Assembly (NCBI RefSeq): GCF_003096095.1
Contig: NZ_CP015453.1
Coordinates: 310,001-374,000, forward strand
Direction: 5' to 3'
Length of the DNA stretch: 64,000 nt
From: Dietzia psychralcaliphila
GTDB lineage: Bacteria > Actinomycetota > Actinomycetes > Mycobacteriales > Mycobacteriaceae
Of this stretch, positions 15,587-23,767 are shown one piece after another. The position numbers and the translations under genes were made by a program. Numbering within the stretch: the stretch's first letter is position 1; every line of letters starts with the position of its first letter. The notes beneath the pieces were generated by a model. The model was not told where the DNA came from, searched no databases, and worked only from the letters and a program-made list of their open reading frames with translations.

Positions 15587-15592
15587 AGAGTA
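15587..15592 (-). promoter_or_regulatory. -10 element for the gene starting at 15578, leaderless
   Basis: TACTCT on the minus strand ends 8 bp before the ATG. It is close to, and divergent from, the promoter at 15607. Confidence 0.5.
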
Positions 15593-15606
15593 GCAACGCC
15601 GCGGTG

Positions 15607-15612
15607 TAGACC
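15607..15612 (+). promoter_or_regulatory. Candidate -10 element for the gene at 15620
   Basis: TAGACC ends 7 bp before ATG 15620. The last base departs from TANNNT but the spacing fits the leaderless set. Confidence 0.4.
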
Positions 15613-15619
15613 TGTGGTC

Positions 15620-16159
15620 ATGACGGTCTCACTCGAACTGCTCAGCCGCGGTCCCTCCCGCCCGGACCTCCTCGAGGACCTCGTGGTGGCAGGTTCCGGG
15701 CTCGCCGCGACGCTGCTCCGGTGGTCCGCCCCGGAACCGGTCGAGGTGCCGACGGACCCCGTCACCGGTCTCCCCGGACACGACGCCGTCGCCGAGGTAC
15801 TGGCAGCGGACACCGCGGTGGTGATAGACGTGGCGCCGGGTCTGGGCGGCACGGGTGCCGCGGCCGACCGGCTGGTCGACCTGCTGGCGCTGGCGGCCCA
15901 CTCCGGGGTCGGTTTCGGGTCGGGCCTGATCCCCCGGTGCACCGATGCCGGTCAGATCTGGGCGCTGCTGGCGGGAGCGGTCGCGGCCATGACCGGTGGG
16001 GATGTCCGGGCCGCACTCGTCGCCCCGGACCCGGCCGCCCTCCTCGCGCTGCCGCGGGCCGCGCGCGAGGCGATCCGTGACGTCGTGACGTGTGCCGTGG
16101 TGCCGGAAGAGTCCCTGGAGGGGGTCTCGGCGGACCTCGCGTCCGCCGGGCGACCCTGA
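15620..16159 (+). CDS. Hypothetical protein upstream of pheA
   Basis: The 179-residue product is rich in Ala, Leu, Asp and Val with no signal peptide and no membrane helix strong enough to call. It contains a HSGVGFGSGLIPRCTDAG stretch but no recognised catalytic motif. Strong G/C at third codon positions supports that it is expressed. It lies 20 bp before pheA, whose own -10 box sits inside this gap. The two may be co-regulated but need not share a transcript. I do not recognise the family. Confidence 0.6.
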   Translation: MTVSLELLSRGPSRPDLLEDLVVAGSGLAATLLRWSAPEPVEVPTDPVTGLPGHDAVAEVLAADTAVVIDVAPGLGGTGAAADRLVDLLALAAHSGVGFGSGLIPRCTDAGQIWALLAGAVAAMTGGDVRAALVAPDPAALLALPRAAREAIRDVVTCAVVPEESLEGVSADLASAGRP

Positions 16160-16166
16160 CGCTGGC

Positions 16167-16172
16167 TAGTCT
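16167..16172 (+). promoter_or_regulatory. -10 element of pheA, leaderless transcript predicted
   Basis: TAGTCT ends 7 bp before GTG 16180. Confidence 0.55.
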
Positions 16173-16179
16173 TGTCGTC

Positions 16180-17112
16180 GTGGTCACCGTCGCCTACCTG
16201 GGCCCGCCCGGAACCTTCACCGATGCCGCCCTGCACCGTCTCCGCACGGACGCGCACACCTCGGCGCTGCTCGCCGGGGCCGAGGCCGTCCCGGCCGGCA
16301 CGCCGGACGAGGCGTTGGCCATGGTCCGGGACGGTGCGGCCGACTACGCCTGCGTGCCGTTCGAGAACTCGGTCGACGGCACGGTCAACCCCACCAGCGA
16401 CGCGCTCGCCGCGGGGCAGCGGCTGCAGATCTTCGCCGAGACCGAGCTCGACGTGGTCTTCTCCATCCTCGTCCGACCCGGAACCGCCGCCGCCGACGTC
16501 CGGGTCCTGCGGACTCACCCGATCGCCGCCGCGCAGGTACGCCGTTGGGTCGGTGTGAACCTGCCGCGGGCCCACATGGAGACCACGTCGTCGACCGCGG
16601 CCGGGGCCGAGCAGGTGGCGGCCGGCAGCGCCGACGCCACCGCTGCACCGGCGCGAGCGGGCGAGATCAACGGCCTCGTCCCGCTCGCGGAGAACGTCGC
16701 CGACGTGGGTGGGGCCCGCACCCGGTTCGTTCTCGTGGGCCGCCCGGGGCCTCCGATCGGGCGCACCGGCCACGACCGCACCTGCGTGGTCTTCGGGCTG
16801 CCGCACGAGCCCAATTCGCTGGTCCAGGCACTCACCGAACTGTCGATCCGCGACATCGACCTCACCCGGATCGGCTCACGACCCACCCGCGTCGAGCGGT
16901 TCACCTACCTCTTCCACGTGGACCTCGTCGGGCACATCGACGACCCGGTGGTGGCCGAGGCGTTGGCGGCACTACACCACCGGACCGCAGACCTGCGTTT
17001 CCTCGGATCGTGGCCCGTCGCGGACGGCGTCGGCGCAGGCTCCGCACCGCCGGATCGCTCCGAGGCTCTCGACTGGATCGACGGTCTCCGGCACGGGGTC
17101 GACGAGCGATGA
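16180..17112 (+). CDS. pheA: Prephenate dehydratase
   Basis: This 310-residue enzyme converts prephenate to phenylpyruvate, the committed step of phenylalanine synthesis. It starts with the canonical AYLGPPGTFTDAAL motif, has the substrate-binding VPFENSVDGTV block near residue 55, and the catalytic TRF motif in GARTRFVLVG. A C-terminal ACT domain follows (from about 208), with GSRPTR in the position of the phenylalanine-sensing ESRP motif. This predicts feedback inhibition by phenylalanine. There is no chorismate mutase domain. GTG 16180 lies 7 bp after a -10 hexamer. The stop overlaps the next start as ATGA, as in M. tuberculosis, where pheA and the mutase gene are also adjacent. Confidence 0.96.
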   Translation: MVTVAYLGPPGTFTDAALHRLRTDAHTSALLAGAEAVPAGTPDEALAMVRDGAADYACVPFENSVDGTVNPTSDALAAGQRLQIFAETELDVVFSILVRPGTAAADVRVLRTHPIAAAQVRRWVGVNLPRAHMETTSSTAAGAEQVAAGSADATAAPARAGEINGLVPLAENVADVGGARTRFVLVGRPGPPIGRTGHDRTCVVFGLPHEPNSLVQALTELSIRDIDLTRIGSRPTRVERFTYLFHVDLVGHIDDPVVAEALAALHHRTADLRFLGSWPVADGVGAGSAPPDRSEALDWIDGLRHGVDER

Positions 17113-17741
17113 GCGCACGACTGCACCTGGTCCGTCACGGGCAGACGCCGTCCAACGTCGCCGGGGCCCTGGACACCGCACTGCCGGGTGCTCCCCTCAC
17201 CGAACTCGGGCGGGACCAGGCGCGGACGGTCGGCGCGGAGCTCGCGGCCTCGGGAATCTCACCGACGGTGATCCTCAGCTCGGAGGCCGCCCGTGCCCGC
17301 GAGACCGCCGGACTGATCGCCGAGGCGACGGGGCTGCCCACCCAGGCCGTGCCGGGCGCATACGAGGTGCAGGCCGGCCACTACGAGATGAGGACCGGCA
17401 CCGAGGCGCTGCTGGCCTACAACCGGGTCGTGCGCGACTGGTTGGAGGACGGTGACCTCACCTCGTGCCTGCCCGGGGGCGAGAGTGCGCTGGCCGTTCA
17501 GGAGCGTGCGATGCCGCTGGTGTCGGAGCTGCGGGAGAGCTACCTCGACAACGGGATCGACGTGGTCCTGGTGGTGCACGGCACGCTCATGCGGATGATC
17601 GCGGTGTTCGCCGGCGCCGTCCCCTCACAGTGGGCGCTGGTCAACCGGATCCCCAACTGCGGGGTCATCGAGTTGGCGCCGGATCGCGGTGGGTGGTCCT
17701 GCGAGCGGTGGGGCGACCACCTCGGACGCCCGGAGTTCTGA
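17109..17741 (+). CDS. Histidine phosphatase (phosphoglycerate-mutase-like)
   Basis: This 210-residue branch-1 histidine phosphatase carries the phosphohistidine motif LVRHGQT (Arg9, His10) and a second catalytic His157 in VVHGTLMR. It lacks the extra length of true cofactor-dependent glycolytic mutases, so a broad phosphatase role is more likely. ATG 17109 overlaps the pheA stop by 4 bp, so translation is coupled and the two are one operon. The corresponding M. tuberculosis gene (Rv3837c) is annotated only as a probable phosphoglycerate mutase. Confidence 0.9.
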   Translation: MSARLHLVRHGQTPSNVAGALDTALPGAPLTELGRDQARTVGAELAASGISPTVILSSEAARARETAGLIAEATGLPTQAVPGAYEVQAGHYEMRTGTEALLAYNRVVRDWLEDGDLTSCLPGGESALAVQERAMPLVSELRESYLDNGIDVVLVVHGTLMRMIAVFAGAVPSQWALVNRIPNCGVIELAPDRGGWSCERWGDHLGRPEF

Positions 17742-17830
17742 CGCCCGACCCCGCCCGACCCCGCCCGACCCAGCCCGGTGAATCCCAGCCCGGTGAACCG
17801 CAGCCCGGTCATCCCGTGCCCGGTCAGCCC
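17741..17830. repeat. 10-bp and 15-bp tandem repeats
   Basis: Three units of CCGCCCGACC are followed by four 15-bp units of the form CAGCCCGGTGAATCC (17771-17830). They fill the gap between convergent genes and reach the last codon of the metallopeptidase gene. Confidence 0.7.
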
Positions 17831-18174
17831 CACCCCAGGGCGTGCAGGGTGTGTTCCTCGATCCCGAAGTGGTGGGCGATCTCGTGGATGACCGTCACCG
17901 CCACCTCGTGGACCAGCTGCTCCTCGGAGGAACAGAAGTCGCACAGCGCTCCGCGGTAGATCGTGATGGTGTCGGGTAGGAAGCCCGAGTAGGTGGTGTC
18001 GCGCTCGGTCAACGCCACCCCCTCGTACAGGCCCAGGAGGTCCGGTTCCTCCGGATGGCGGTCGGCGATGAGGACCACCACGTTGTCCATCGCGGTGAAC
18101 AACGCGTCCGGAACGGAGTCCAGAGCGTCGTCGACCAGCGACTCGAATCGTGCCTCGTCGACGACGATGCTCAC
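17824..18174 (-). CDS. Small zincin-type metallopeptidase family protein
   Basis: The 116-residue protein contains the zincin motif HEIAH (His97, Glu98, His101) followed by HFGIEEH, with further His and Glu as third-ligand candidates. It is a single small domain without a signal peptide and fits the metallopeptidase family formerly called DUF1025. The peptidase activity of that family is largely inferred from the motif. The GTG start at 18174 overlaps the stop of the upstream gene as GTGA, so the two are translationally coupled. M. tuberculosis Rv3836 occupies the same place. Confidence 0.85.
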   Translation of the reverse strand: MSIVVDEARFESLVDDALDSVPDALFTAMDNVVVLIADRHPEEPDLLGLYEGVALTERDTTYSGFLPDTITIYRGALCDFCSSEEQLVHEVAVTVIHEIAHHFGIEEHTLHALGWG

Positions 18175-19286
18175 GGCGTGCCGCCGGGGATCGGGACGGA
18201 CACCGTCCCGGGATCAGGATCGGTCGGGGTACCGGGAGTCCCCTGGCCCACTCCGGGTGGCGGGACCTCTGTGGTGGTGGGAGCCACCGGGGTGGAGCCG
18301 TCGATCAGCACGCCCTGCCGAGCCGAGCCCCGCAGCACCGCGAACGGCCCGGGGTCGGCGGCCCTCATCAGCCCGCAGTTGACGGTGCGGCTCCCGGTGG
18401 CCCACGAGATCTGCGAGATCGGGTTGACCAGGGTGGAGATGAGGGTGGTCTGACGGAGCGCCTCGGCGTCACCGAGGTAGGCGGTCCCGGCGGCGAGGCA
18501 GGCATCCGCGGAGAGCTCGGACTGCACCCGCGGCTCCGGCGGGGTGGGCGCCTCCGGGAAGATCCCGGTGACGTCGATGTCGGAGACGACCTCGATCGCG
18601 TGGTCCTCCGAACACGGGACCGGCGCCCCGGGCAGACCCTGGTCGGTGAACCCCAGGCAGGTGCCGGGGTCCCACCGTCGATGCTGATCCGACTCCGCGA
18701 ACACCCCTGTCGAGGTGGTCGACCTGCCGTCGAGTTCGGCCGCGGCGACTCCGCACAACACCGTGTGGTCGCCCTTGTCCCAGCCCTCCTCGGACGGGGG
18801 TACGACCAGACCGGTGAACCGGCCCGCCGGGTCGACCTCCCGGCCCCCCGCGTAACGGGTGATCAGCGGCAGGCACCGATCCGTGCCGATCGGCGCCAGC
18901 CTCGAGTTGTCCGGGAGCGGGGTGTTCTCGCCGAACCCGGGTATCCCGGTGAGGTCGATCCGGCCGGCGACCTCGAAGCGGTGGGGCTCCGCGCAGTCGA
19001 CGGTCGTGAACGCGGTGACGCGGTCCGCGGCGTCGACCTGCCAGGTCAGGCACGTTCCCGGGGTGGCGTCGGCATAGGCGGGCCCGGACAGGGTCCGCGG
19101 ATCGACCTGCGGGACGATCGCCGCGATCCGCTCGGCGGTAGCGGAGTTGGGATCACCCATGGCCGAGGCCATGAGCCCGCCGGTGACGGCCCCGCCGGCC
19201 AGTATCGCGACGAGTGAGGCCATGACCGCGCCCCGGGTCCGGAGCAGCGATCGGCCCTGGTGTGGTGATCGCGAGGAATTGATCAT
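18171..19286 (-). CDS. Septum-formation-domain membrane protein
   Basis: The roughly 371-residue product has an N-terminal transmembrane anchor (about residues 21-43) and two extracytoplasmic repeats that each carry Cys pairs and a CxxxxH pattern. The segments VDCAEPHRFEVAGRIDL and VPCSEDHAIEVVSDIDV mark the two copies. This is typical of the actinobacterial septum-formation domain, a family implicated in division but not mechanistically understood. The C-terminus is a Pro/Thr-rich tail. The start could be ATG 19295 or 19286. I favour 19286 by spacing from a -10-like hexamer. It is coupled to the zincin gene by a 4-bp overlap. The M. tuberculosis counterpart is Rv3835. Confidence 0.82.
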   Translation of the reverse strand: MINSSRSPHQGRSLLRTRGAVMASLVAILAGGAVTGGLMASAMGDPNSATAERIAAIVPQVDPRTLSGPAYADATPGTCLTWQVDAADRVTAFTTVDCAEPHRFEVAGRIDLTGIPGFGENTPLPDNSRLAPIGTDRCLPLITRYAGGREVDPAGRFTGLVVPPSEEGWDKGDHTVLCGVAAAELDGRSTTSTGVFAESDQHRRWDPGTCLGFTDQGLPGAPVPCSEDHAIEVVSDIDVTGIFPEAPTPPEPRVQSELSADACLAAGTAYLGDAEALRQTTLISTLVNPISQISWATGSRTVNCGLMRAADPGPFAVLRGSARQGVLIDGSTPVAPTTTEVPPPGVGQGTPGTPTDPDPGTVSVPIPGGTP

Positions 19287-19293
19287 CACATCC

Positions 19294-19299
19294 ATGATG
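19294..19299 (-). promoter_or_regulatory. Candidate -10 element of the septum-formation gene
   Basis: CATCAT on the minus strand lies 7 bp before ATG 19286. It is a weak match in its first base. Confidence 0.25.
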
Positions 19300-19319
19300 C
19301 CGCAACTTCGCCGCCCCGA

Positions 19320-19325
19320 TAGGAT
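19320..19325 (+). promoter_or_regulatory. -10 element of the ankyrin gene, leaderless transcript predicted
   Basis: TAGGAT ends 7 bp before ATG 19333. Confidence 0.55.
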
Positions 19326-19332
19326 TCAGGGC

Positions 19333-19776
19333 ATGAGCGGACAGAACCGAGACGAGGCCGGCGGCCCGGACAGCGGCGCCCGCGCGCCGCGTGAGGGCGT
19401 CGACCCGGAGGTTCTCGAGTTCGCCCAGATGCTCTTCCAGCTCGCGCGCGACGGCGAGACCGAACGACTTGCCGCCTATGTCGACGCCGGTGTGAGCCCG
19501 GACCTCACCAACGAGCGCGGTGACGCACTTCTCATGCTGGCCGCCTACAACGGGCACCCCGACACCGTCCGGGCGCTGCTCGCCCGCGGCGCAGAGGTCG
19601 ACCGCGCCAACGACCGCGGCCAGACCCCGCTCGCGGGCGCGGTGTTCAAGGGGTACGGCGAGGTGGTCCGGGTGCTGTTCGAGGGGGGTGCGGACCCGAA
19701 CGGGGGCACACCCACGGCGGTCGACACCGCCCGGATGTTCGAGAAGGACGCCTTCCTCGAACTCTTCGGCGTCTGA
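19333..19776 (+). CDS. Ankyrin-repeat protein
   Basis: The 147-residue cytoplasmic protein contains about three ankyrin repeats from residue 40 onward, with the typical G-D-A-L-L-M-L-A-A-Y-N-G-H and GQTPLAGAVFKGY consensus segments. Ankyrin repeats bind protein partners, and no enzymatic domain is present. The N-terminal 25 residues are charged and probably disordered. The ATG at 19333 follows a -10 hexamer by 7 bp. The gene is divergent from the septum-formation gene and is followed by a palindromic repeat element and then serS. The partner is unknown. Confidence 0.88.
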   Translation: MSGQNRDEAGGPDSGARAPREGVDPEVLEFAQMLFQLARDGETERLAAYVDAGVSPDLTNERGDALLMLAAYNGHPDTVRALLARGAEVDRANDRGQTPLAGAVFKGYGEVVRVLFEGGADPNGGTPTAVDTARMFEKDAFLELFGV

Positions 19777-19791
19777 CCCGGACCGCACCGG

Positions 19792-19864
19792 ATCCGCTGC
19801 CCTCACGCCGGATCCGCTACCCGCACGCGGGTAGCGGATGCGCGGTCGCGGTAGCGGATTCGGG
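19792..19864. repeat. 73-bp double-hairpin element, copy A (upstream of serS)
   Basis: The element contains two copies of TCCGCT(A/G)CC and two inverted copies of GGTAGCGGA, which can fold into hairpins. One inner pair around 19811-19840 is a near-perfect palindrome. It aligns without gaps to 36426-36498 inside aftB. The core GGTAGCGGATTCGGG at the right end is identical in both copies. Confidence 0.75.
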
Positions 19865-19881
19865 TAGGGGAACAGGGCCGC

Positions 19882-19887
19882 TAGGCT
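19882..19887 (+). promoter_or_regulatory. -10 element of serS, leaderless transcript predicted
   Basis: TAGGCT ends 7 bp before GTG 19895, and the 73-bp repeat occupies the -20 to -90 region. Confidence 0.55.
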
Positions 19888-19894
19888 GGTCGCC

Positions 19895-21157
19895 GTGATC
19901 GATCTCAAGCTTCTCCGCGAGAACCCCGACCTCGTCCGCGATTCCCAGCGCACCCGCGGCGAGGACCCCTCGCTGGTCGACAAACTACTGGCGGCCGACG
20001 AGGCCCGCCGGTCGTCGATCTCCGCAGCCGACGGGGCGCGCGCCGAGCAGAAGGCGCACGGCAAGAAGGTCGGGCAGGCCTCGCCGGAGGACCGCCCCGC
20101 GTTGCTCGAGGACGCCGGCGCGCTCAAGCAGGCGGTCAAGGACGCCGAGGAGGCGGAGAAGTCCGCCGCGGCCGAGGTCGACCGGCTCCAGCGGTTGCTC
20201 TCCAACGTCGTCGAGGCGGGGACCCCCGCCGGCGGCGAGGACGACTTCGTGGAGATCGAGCGGATCGGCGAGATCCCGACCTTCGACTTCGAGCCCAAGG
20301 ACCACCTCGAACTGGGCGAGAGCCTAGGCCTGCTGGACATGGAACGCGGCGCCAAGGTCTCGGGTGCGCGCTTCTACTTCCTCACCGGCTACGGCGCCCT
20401 CCTGCAACTGGGGATGCTGCAGCTGGCAGCGCAGAAGGCCACCGCCAACGGGTTCACGCTCATGATCCCGCCGGTCCTGGTGCGCCCGGAGATCATGCAG
20501 GGAACCGGCTTCCTCGGTGCCCACGCGGACGAGATCTACCACCTCGAGGACGACGACCTCTACCTGGTGGGCACCTCCGAGGTCGCGCTCGCCGGATACC
20601 ACCAGGGGGAGATCCTGGACCTCGCCGACGGGCCGAAGCGCTACGTCGGTTGGTCGTCGTGTTTCCGCCGCGAGGCCGGCAGCCACGGCAAAGACACCCG
20701 CGGCATCATCCGCGTCCACCAGTTCGACAAGGTCGAGATGTTCTCCTGGTGCACGCCGGAGGAGGCGCACGACGAGCACCTTCGGCTCCTGGGCTTCGAG
20801 AAGGAGATGCTGCAGGCCATGGGTCTGCCCTTTCGGGTGATCGACATCGCCGGCGGAGACCTGGGGTCGTCGGCCGCCCGCAAGTACGACTGTGAGGCGT
20901 GGGTCCCCACCCAGGGTGCCTACCGCGAGCTCACGTCCACGTCCAACTGCACGACGTTCCAGGCCCGCCGGCTGGGTGTGCGCTATCGGGACGAGAGCGG
21001 CAAGCCGCAGACGGCCGCCACCCTCAACGGCACGCTGGCCACCACGCGGTGGCTCGTGGCGATCCTGGAGAACCACCAGCAGGCGGACGGCTCCGTGATC
21101 GTGCCCGAGGCGCTGCGCCCGTTCGTCGGCAAGGACGTGCTCGAGCCGCCCCGCTGA
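19895..21157 (+). CDS. serS: Seryl-tRNA synthetase
   Basis: This 420-residue class II synthetase charges tRNA-Ser, and tRNA-Sec where present. The N-terminal two-helix coiled-coil arm that binds the tRNA variable arm spans about 30-105. The catalytic core has motif 2 with [20 protein letters not shown], the serine-binding TSEVAL and TSTSNC segments, and motif 3 [15 protein letters not shown]. Length is standard. Initiation is at GTG 19895, 7 bp after a -10 hexamer and without a ribosome site, so the transcript is predicted leaderless. It lies in the same neighbourhood as in M. tuberculosis (Rv3834c). Confidence 0.98.
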   Translation: MIDLKLLRENPDLVRDSQRTRGEDPSLVDKLLAADEARRSSISAADGARAEQKAHGKKVGQASPEDRPALLEDAGALKQAVKDAEEAEKSAAAEVDRLQRLLSNVVEAGTPAGGEDDFVEIERIGEIPTFDFEPKDHLELGESLGLLDMERGAKVSGARFYFLTGYGALLQLGMLQLAAQKATANGFTLMIPPVLVRPEIMQGTGFLGAHADEIYHLEDDDLYLVGTSEVALAGYHQGEILDLADGPKRYVGWSSCFRREAGSHGKDTRGIIRVHQFDKVEMFSWCTPEEAHDEHLRLLGFEKEMLQAMGLPFRVIDIAGGDLGSSAARKYDCEAWVPTQGAYRELTSTSNCTTFQARRLGVRYRDESGKPQTAATLNGTLATTRWLVAILENHQQADGSVIVPEALRPFVGKDVLEPPR

Positions 21158-21214
21158 TCCCGATCCGCCCACAGGGGCGGCGGCGTCGGCACGCCGGTGG
21201 CCGTCGCCCGCCGC

Positions 21215-21733
21215 TCAGGGGCGGAAGAGCATCATCACGCCGCTCGCGCTGGCGCAGGTCCGCCCGTCGGTGTCGAGGACCTTGGCCTGCACGACGCACG
21301 TCGACCGGCCCACGTGTTCGACCTCGGCGTGGATCGTCGCCGGGGTCTTCTCCTGCCGGAGCGCGCGGATGTACCGGACGGTCAGGTCGAGCGTGCTGTA
21401 GCCCACGCCCTCGTCGACGACCGTCGCGGTGGCGTAACCGAGCGCGGAGTCGACCCAGCCCGAGACGATCCCACCGTGCACTGTCCCGCCGTTGTTCAGG
21501 GCCCATTCTCCGGGTGCGGCGGTCATGGTGACCACGCGATCGGCGACCGACGAGAGTTCCAGGCCGAGCGTGTGTGCCCCGGGGGAGAGGTGGCGCTCGC
21601 CGTCGACGATCCGCCGCAAGGCGTCCAGGCCCGCGTGCGGGGTTCGCTCGGATGCGGTGGGCAGCGGGGGCCACGAATAGTGGCGACTGCGCGCCGCGGG
21701 GTCGACCGAATCGAAGGGCTCGTCGTCATCCAC
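21215..21733 (-). CDS. Hotdog-fold (PaaI/4HBT) acyl-CoA thioesterase
   Basis: The 172-residue protein has a single hotdog domain with the PaaI-type active-site stretch HGGIVSGWVDSALGYA near residues 87-102, preceded by NNGGTVHGG. Such enzymes hydrolyse aryl- or acyl-CoA thioesters. The first 45 residues are a less conserved extension. GTG 21733 lies 7 bp after a TAGGTT hexamer on the minus strand and is probably leaderless. It converges on serS and is divergent from the acyltransferase gene, with both promoters within 50 bp. The acyl substrate is unknown. Confidence 0.88.
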   Translation of the reverse strand: MDDDEPFDSVDPAARSRHYSWPPLPTASERTPHAGLDALRRIVDGERHLSPGAHTLGLELSSVADRVVTMTAAPGEWALNNGGTVHGGIVSGWVDSALGYATATVVDEGVGYSTLDLTVRYIRALRQEKTPATIHAEVEHVGRSTCVVQAKVLDTDGRTCASASGVMMLFRP

Positions 21734-21740
21734 CCCGCCG

Positions 21741-21746
21741 AACCTA
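21741..21746 (-). promoter_or_regulatory. -10 element of the thioesterase gene, leaderless
   Basis: TAGGTT on the minus strand ends 7 bp before GTG 21733. Confidence 0.5.
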
Positions 21747-21780
21747 CCGGCAGCGGGTCACACCGTCAGGGGTGCGCGGC

Positions 21781-21786
21781 TACGCT
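21781..21786 (+). promoter_or_regulatory. -10 element of the acyltransferase gene, leaderless
   Basis: TACGCT ends 7 bp before GTG 21794, which selects that start over the GTG at 21788. Confidence 0.5.
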
Positions 21787-21793
21787 GGTGCCC

Positions 21794-22597
21794 GTGGAGC
21801 TGCTCTATACGGGGATCATCGGGTTCGCCCGCACGTTGTTCAAGGTCCAGGGTCTGGACATCACGATTCGCGGGGAGCGCAACTTTCCCGAGGTCGGCGG
21901 TGCCGTGGTGGTGATCAACCACACCGGGTACTTCGACTTCGTCTACGGCGGTATCCCGGCGCGCGTCCACAAGCGGTTCATCCGCTACATGGCCAAGGTC
22001 GAGGTGTTCGAGCACCCGGTGACCGGACCGATCATGCGGGAGCTCAAGCACATCCCCGTGGACCGAACGGCCGGCAAGGCGTCGTTCGACGAGGCCGTCA
22101 CGCGGCTGAAGGCCGGTGAGCTCGTCGGGGTGTTCCCCGAGGCCACCATCAGCCGCAGTTTCGAGATCAAGGGCTTCAAGTCCGGTGCCGTGCGGATGGC
22201 GCTCGAGGCCGGTGTCCCGATCATCACCGTCACCTTGTGGGGATCCCAGCGGGTGTGGACCAAGGGTCTGCCCAAGAAACTACTGCGTCCGAAGGTGCCG
22301 ATCCTTATGGAGGTCGGTGAACCGATGCAGGCCTACGAACCGGTGGACGAGTGCACCGAGGAGCTCCGTTCGCGGATGAAGGCCACGCTCGAGCGGGTCC
22401 AGGAGGAGTACGCGCAGCGATACGGCCCGTACCCGCCCGGGGCGAACTGGGTCCCCGCCCGTCTCGGTGGCTCGGCCCCGACCCTCGAGGAGGCCACCGC
22501 GCTCGACGAGGCCGAGCACGCCGAGCGAATGCGTCGGCGGGCCGTGACGGAGGGCGACGACGCCCCGAAGGGACCGGCGGGCCCGGACGCTCCGTGA
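21794..22597 (+). CDS. 1-acyl-sn-glycerol-3-phosphate acyltransferase family protein
   Basis: The 267-residue PlsC-type acyltransferase transfers an acyl chain to lysophosphatidate or a related acceptor in phospholipid synthesis. The catalytic NHTGYFD (His43 and Asp48, HX4D) and the later FPEAT block (Glu116) are present, and an N-terminal hydrophobic segment suggests membrane association. A charged C-terminal tail of about 50 residues follows the core. Start GTG 21794 gives MELLYTGIIGFAR, matching the start of the M. tuberculosis relative (Rv3816c) as I recall it. Its stop overlaps the next start as GTGA, so the HAD gene is translationally coupled. Confidence 0.92.
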   Translation: MELLYTGIIGFARTLFKVQGLDITIRGERNFPEVGGAVVVINHTGYFDFVYGGIPARVHKRFIRYMAKVEVFEHPVTGPIMRELKHIPVDRTAGKASFDEAVTRLKAGELVGVFPEATISRSFEIKGFKSGAVRMALEAGVPIITVTLWGSQRVWTKGLPKKLLRPKVPILMEVGEPMQAYEPVDECTEELRSRMKATLERVQEEYAQRYGPYPPGANWVPARLGGSAPTLEEATALDEAEHAERMRRRAVTEGDDAPKGPAGPDAP

Positions 22598-23496
22598 CCG
22601 GCTCACGGCCACTGCTGGTCGCCACCGACATCGACGGAACGCTGGTCGACCGGAACGATCGCATACCGGCCGCCAACCGGGCCGTGATCGCCGAACTGGT
22701 GGCGGATGGCGCGACGTTCGTCTTGGCCACCGGTCGGCCTCCGCGTTGGCTGTCCCAGGTGGTCGATCAGCTGCCCGTGGCGCCCCTGGCGGTGTGTGCC
22801 AACGGTGCGGTCGTGATGGACACCGCCAGCGGCGAGTTCCTCAGTACCCGCCTACTGGAGGCGGAGGCGTTGGCCGCGATCGACGAGGTCCTGCGCGACA
22901 GGTTGCCGGGTAGCGGGATCGCCGCCGAACGTCTGGGCGTCGACGCAGCCGACAGGGAGTTCGTGGCCAGCCCGGACTACGAACACGCCTGGATCCAGCC
23001 CGAACACCTGGAGGTCGGTCACTCCGAGGTGCTCGCCCGCCCCGTCCTCAAGCTCCTGGCCAGGGTCCCCGGGATGCCCAGCGCGGACATGGTGGAGGCC
23101 CTACGGGGAGAGGTGCACCATCTGGCGGACGTCACCTACTCCACGACCGACGGGTTGATCGAGTTCGCGGCGCGCGGGGTGACCAAGGCCAGTGGACTGG
23201 CCGAACTCGCGGCGGGACTCGGGCGGCAGAGCCGGGCGCGGCCGGGTGCCGGGGAGTCCGGGACGGCGCGGGGAACGCTCGCCTCAAGCACGGCGCAGGG
23301 AACGCTCGCCCCCGGGGTGGTGCCGGTGACGGTCGCCTTCGGCGACATGCCCAATGATCTCGAGATGTTGCGCTGGGCCGACCACGGGGTGGCGATGGGC
23401 AACGCCATCCCCGTGGTCCACGCCGCCGCCGACGAGATCACACTCACCAACGACGAGGCGGGACTGGCGCACGTGCTGCGCCGCTGGTGGAACTGA
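22594..23496 (+). CDS. Cof-type HAD hydrolase
   Basis: This 300-residue HAD phosphatase of the Cof subfamily (type IIB cap) shows motif I DIDGTLVD (nucleophile Asp12, acid Asp14), motif II ATGRP, Lys near 153 and motif IV GDMPNDLEM (Gly250, Asp251, Asp255). Such enzymes dephosphorylate sugar phosphates or flavin intermediates. A low-complexity insertion of about 30 residues, coded by a 27-bp duplication (23263-23310), lies just before motif IV. The position outside the active-site motifs suggests it is tolerated. GTG 22594 overlaps the acyltransferase stop. M. tuberculosis Rv3813c is the matching gene. Confidence 0.9.
   Translation: MTGSRPLLVATDIDGTLVDRNDRIPAANRAVIAELVADGATFVLATGRPPRWLSQVVDQLPVAPLAVCANGAVVMDTASGEFLSTRLLEAEALAAIDEVLRDRLPGSGIAAERLGVDAADREFVASPDYEHAWIQPEHLEVGHSEVLARPVLKLLARVPGMPSADMVEALRGEVHHLADVTYSTTDGLIEFAARGVTKASGLAELAAGLGRQSRARPGAGESGTARGTLASSTAQGTLAPGVVPVTVAFGDMPNDLEMLRWADHGVAMGNAIPVVHAAADEITLTNDEAGLAHVLRRWWN
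23263..23310 (+). repeat. 27-bp in-frame duplication in the HAD gene
   Basis: ACGGCGCGGGGAACGCTCGC occurs at 23263 and again, with one change, at 23290. It codes T-A-R/Q-G-T-L-A twice. Confidence 0.75.
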
Positions 23497-23564
23497 ACGA
23501 CCGATCGCGGGAGGCGCGGGCCTCCCCGATGGGGATGCGCGGCCCGCGCCCGAAAGGGGCCCGC

Positions 23565-23647
23565 GCTTGAGGACGGCCGGGATCTGAAAACGGCCCGAGC
23601 GTGAGAACGGCCCGAGCCTGTAAACGGCCCGAGCCTGAAAGGGGTAC
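23565..23647. repeat. 17-bp tandem repeat in an intergenic gap
   Basis: Four to five imperfect units share the core AACGGCCCGAGC; two adjacent units start CTGTAAACGGCCCGAGC and GTGAGAACGGCCCGAGC. The tract lies between the convergent HAD and amidase genes, before the terminator. Confidence 0.75.
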
Positions 23648-23672
23648 ACGGACCGGTCCCCACCACTTCCCC

Positions 23673-23712
23673 GGTGTGCCCGCCGCCCCGTTGAGGGGGC
23701 GGCGGGCACACC
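23673..23712. terminator. Bidirectional terminator between the HAD and amidase genes
   Basis: A stem of 17 bp (GGTGTGCCCGCCGCCCC and its complement, about 5-nt loop) lies between convergent genes. Confidence 0.75.
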
Positions 23713-23767
23713 TGGTGGGACCCGGTCCGCGAGTCTGGTCGGCCGACGCACCGGCGTCGGCCGGGGA

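Noticed and set aside
22913-22930. A GGGTAGCGGGATC match to the 73-bp element core
   Set aside because: Only a partial half-site inside the HAD gene with no partner arm; probably chance.
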